DNA of 64,000 nucleotides from Benincasa hispida (lineage: Eukaryota > Streptophyta > Magnoliopsida > Cucurbitales > Cucurbitaceae): positions 46,056,935 through 46,120,934 of the forward strand of contig NC_052353.1 in assembly GCF_009727055.1 (NCBI RefSeq), in the 5' to 3' direction. Positions 60,900 to 64,000 of this stretch are shown here, in pieces (positions within the stretch are counted from its first letter, which is position 1; every line of letters begins with the position of its first letter). The notes beneath the pieces are model-generated. The model was not told the origin of the DNA. It did no database searches and saw only the letters and a list, made by a program, of their open reading frames with translations. Position numbers and translations under genes: made by a program.

Positions 60900-62745
60900 T
60901 TTTCTTTCATTTCGCGCCCCTCCCCCTGCTCAAAATCCATTCTACCCTCCGCAATATGGCCTTCCACCACCACCCCTTCACCCTCACTATATCGGTGTCC
61001 CTAACCACCATACATTTCAAAATTCGATACTGATTAATCCCTTCCTCAATCTTCCTTCCCCACAATCCCAGTCACAAACTTTTCTCACATGTCCCAATCC
61101 CTCACCGTCAAGCTAAATGATTCCAACTACCTCCTCTGAAAGAATCAACTTTTCAACCTTATCATGGGCTATGGCCTTGAAAGCTTCATCGACGACACCT
61201 ATCCTCAGCCACCAAAGTACCTCGACCCTCAGTAAACTCAATTCAATCCCCATTTCTCCTATTGGCAGAAGTGCAATCGAACAATCATGAGCTGATTTTA
61301 TTCCTCTCTTAATGAAGATAAGATGGGAGAAATCGTTGGTTATGAATCCGCACTGGAAATATGGGAAGCACTCCGAACGGTCTATGAATCCTTCTCCACA
61401 ACCTAAATAATGGTTTTGCGTTCTCAACTTCAGAAGATACGAAAGGATGGCATCAGTGTTTCTCAATATCTGGCTAAGATAAAAGACATTGCCGACAAGT
61501 TTGCTGCTATTGGATAACCGTTGTCCTACCGTGACCACCTTACATACATCTTCAAAGGCCTTGGCACTGAATACAATCCGTTCGTGACCTCCATTTAGAA
61601 CAGAACTGATTACCCATCTATCGCCGATGTCTACAGCCTTCTCATCGCACATGACTGTCGGTTCGAATCCCAGTCTGCTATGGACAACTTCAACAGATAC
61701 AAGCCAATGTCGCCCAGCTCTCACTTTAACCTCGACGTCCTCACTGGCCGCAACCTACCAGGTCATATTTTCGACCTTCTCAAGCTCTTCCAGGTATTCT
61801 CTCTAACCCTCCTCTCTCTTCTATGCCTGCTACAAACTATACATCCCATTGACCACCCACCCGAGCTCTATGACCAATAACTCATTAACCATCCCAATCC
61901 TCCAATCGACCACAATGCCAAATCTGTAATAAGTTTGGCCATACAGCATTGTCCTGCTACAACATCGACAATCCAAAATATAGAACCATCCAACATCCTC
62001 AAGCCCATTTTGCTCAAGCCACACCAACCCCTCCTTAACCGCTATCCTACATTACTACCCCCTTATTCCAACAATAAATCACCCCGATGAAGGCTGGTAC
62101 ATGGATTCCGGAGCCACTCATCACATGACTCCTGACCTGTCCAACATCCAACACCCTGTTTCTTATTATGGTGGTGAACAAGTAATCGTAGGAAATGGTA
62201 AGTCCCTTCCCATCCCTCATACCGATTCCTCTTCTTTCCTTTCATCTACATCGAACACTTCAATTCATCTTCAGTCTGTTCTTCACACACCTTCAATATC
62301 TAGAAATCTAATTAGCATCAGTCATTTATGTTATGATAATAATGCTTATGTCAAATTTTTCCATGACTCCTTTGTTGTGAAGGACCTTCAAACCAAGAGT
62401 CCACTCCTCTGGGGCACACTTGATCGTGGCCTATACAAGCTCTCTGTCAATCCATCAGCTACACGATCTGTCCATTCCTCTTCTCATCCAACTGTCTTCA
62501 TCTCAGTACTTACGGATTTCTCTTTGTGGCATCGTCGCTCAGGACATCCCTCCCCTCTAGTAGTTCACTCTTTGTTGTCTAAATGCAAACTGAAGTACAA
62601 AAATAAGTCAACTGTATCATTTTGTGAGCATTGTCAAATGGCCAAGAGCCATCCTTTACCTTTTCAAGTGTCAAATTCTCATTCACCCTCTTGTTTTAAC
62701 TTAGTGTATGCCGATGTATGGGGTCCTTCCTCGATAAATTCAGTT
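60900..62745 (+). pseudogene. Copia N gag, protease and start of integrase, plus strand
   Basis: After a Pro-rich N-terminal stretch (60,930-61,080), gag reads SLTVKLNDSNYLL (about 61,090), EIWEALRTVYESFS and GISVSQYLAKIKDIADKFAA (UBN2-type). Several stops occur at positions that need only C-to-T or G-to-A changes. The protease WYMDSGATHHMTPD (about 62,093) keeps the DSG triad. An open frame (62,101-62,745) covers the pre-integrase region LWHRRSGHPS, CEHCQMAKSH (zinc site) and the integrase start FNLVYADVWGPSS. The rest of integrase, reverse transcriptase and RNase H are deleted up to the polypurine tract. Confidence 0.8.
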
Positions 62746-62759
62746 CGCTTGCGGGTGGA

Positions 62760-63375
62760 TGATAAAATGAGTGCAACGTTACTGAAGAATTATAACAGAT
62801 TTTTATTTGTTTTCTATGCATTTTTCCTTCTCTACTTCAGGTTCCACTATTCAGTGGTTAATTGTGTATTTTCTCTTTCATGGTTGTTATTATAGACCAT
62901 TAACATTCTGCCATGTGGCTTTTTTATGCTAATAAATAATGTTGTACGACGAGCAATGCGGGTCGTGTAGGCCGATCGTCTTACTCAATTTCTTCTATTG
63001 TTTATGCTCTTTACCAATCGCGTAGTAACTTTCTTCTATCATCTAAATCCTATTGTGTACTTTCCTTCGTATACACTTCAACCCAATCGTCTACTTTCTA
63101 TCGTGTTCTTTTTGTCGCCTACACGATCAACCCAATCGTGCAGTCTCTTATCGTTTACACGATCAACCCAATCGTGTAGTCTCCTATCGTCTACACGCTT
63201 TCCTCTATTGTGTAGACACTTGTCCTATCGTTCACCTTTTTTCCAACAATCATCTAGATATTTGACCACGATCGTCTAGCCTTTTTCTCAACGATCGTCT
63301 AGCCTTTCTCCCAATGATCGTTTAGCTTTCACCTCTCAACGATCGTTTATCTACCCTTTCTTCTTCCTTCTTACA
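62760..63375 (+). repeat. 3' LTR of Copia N, plus orientation
   Basis: TGATAAAATGAGTGCAACG...CTTCTTACA (616 bp), preceded by the purine-rich CTTGCGGGTGGA. It is an inverted counterpart of 60,124-60,728. A TATA-like CTAATAAATAATG lies near 62,930. At least ten CGATCG/CAATCG motifs occur at 62,970-63,350. Confidence 0.85.
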
Positions 63376-63534
63376 TACAAATATCCATTTGTTTATACGT
63401 CATTTAAATTTTCTATTCACATTGATAAGGATTTGAATATTCGATCTGAATGAATATAATATTAGTAAATTATTGTGGGACTATTAGCATGTCATTTACA
63501 TTATGGAGAGAGTATTTATCATTATTATTACTAG

Positions 63535-63825
63535 AGAAAATTGTAAAAACCACCCATAAAGTATGGTGGTAATTACAATTACACCGTCAAAATTTCAATT
63601 GTAAAAATTAGGCTTCAAACTTCTAAAAATGTTTGGACCTTTAAGCTTATAACATTCGTAGAAATTGAACCATCAAATTTATATAATTATTATAATTTAT
63701 ACACCTATACAAGTTTGATGTCAAATTTTAACATTTAAATATGTTTGATGGTTCAATTTTTAAAATTGAAAAATTTAATCCCATCCTTTAAGAGGTGATT
63801 TTTGTAATTTTGCCATATGGGGAGA
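63535..63825. mobile_element. MITE-like repeat with short inverted ends
   Basis: Left AAAATTGTAAAAACCACCC and right GGTGATTTTTGTAATTTTG form imperfect inverted ends about 290 bp apart. The interior is AT-rich and non-coding. A degenerate relative lies in peroxidase intron 3. The remaining bases to 64,000 show no gene. Confidence 0.4.
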
Positions 63826-64000
63826 TTATCTTGAAAAGGAACATATAATACACAGGTAGAAAAATTCATGAACCCAAGATTTTAATTTCAAGAAATTTAA
63901 AACTAAATAACATAAATAATTGGATTTAATCACAAGATATCCGATTTCAAAAAACAAAAAACCACAAGATAACCGAAGATAAAATCACGACCGTACGTGT

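Noticed and set aside
61113..61724. 203-residue open frame on the minus strand
   Set aside because: It is antisense to the recognisable Copia N gag. The plus-strand phrases SLTVKLNDSNYLL and SVSQYLAKIKDIADKF identify the true coding strand.
59365..63350. CRISPR-like repeat array
   Set aside because: Repeats are short palindromes with irregular, non-unique spacers inside plant LTRs; no cas genes; eukaryotic DNA.

Overview
The window is nuclear DNA of a flowering plant. It is AT-rich and dominated by nested LTR retrotransposons. It carries one class III peroxidase gene with the plant-typical four-exon layout, and a plastid rDNA fragment has been inserted into it. The repeat families look like those I associate with Cucurbitaceae (melon, cucumber, gourds); that placement is from memory, not proven here. 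Nothing prokaryotic or viral was seen, and there is no CRISPR array or functional RNA gene.

Layout. 1-2,301: possible promoter of a minus-strand gene leaving the window, then AT-rich DNA with three copies of a TIR-type MITE. 2,302-32,944: one Copia element (A) swollen to about 30.6 kb by insertions. Copia B (3,052-26,405) sits in A's gag. A Gypsy element C (6,155-17,768) sits in B's leader, and a solo LTR D (18,927-21,020) in B's gag. LTR X (28,427-32,173), itself split by solo LTR Y (29,823-31,583), sits in A's RNase H region. Target-site duplications support most layers: GAGAT for C, AGTAT for D, GGATG/AGATG for X and TCATA for Y. 33,086-35,063: an intact minus-strand secretory peroxidase, the only convincing functional gene; its stop codon is 141 bp from the end of A. 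35,064-40,474: AT-rich DNA with MITEs and microsatellites. 40,475-41,138: a plastid 23S rRNA fragment with repair-like repeated junctions. 41,139-45,097: possible CACTA-type remnant followed by a GTE-type bromodomain pseudogene fragment. 45,720-63,375: a second transposon graveyard. It holds a minus-strand Gypsy end, several long Copia LTRs (E, F, G, H, I, J, K), a 5S-RNA-like Cassandra-type fragment, and a short-LTR Copia whose two LTRs are inverted relative to each other. 63,376-64,000: intergenic, with a MITE-like repeat.

No retrotransposon here keeps an intact polyprotein; all have stops and frameshifts. The most notable points are these. (i) Gypsy C has three partial LTRs and a single N, which looks like a duplicated or chimeric assembly join. 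(ii) A palindromic motif, consensus CTAAACGATCGTTTAG, recurs in LTRs of two unrelated Copia families and as a dense array at 59,365-59,670. (iii) An LTR segment carries eleven W-box cores in about 195 bp. (iv) Gypsy C has a charged coiled-coil ORF plus a plant-transposon-protein domain but no visible reverse transcriptase. (v) The plastid DNA insertion has templated direct and inverted repeats at its edges. I did not find a convincing previously undescribed gene system.
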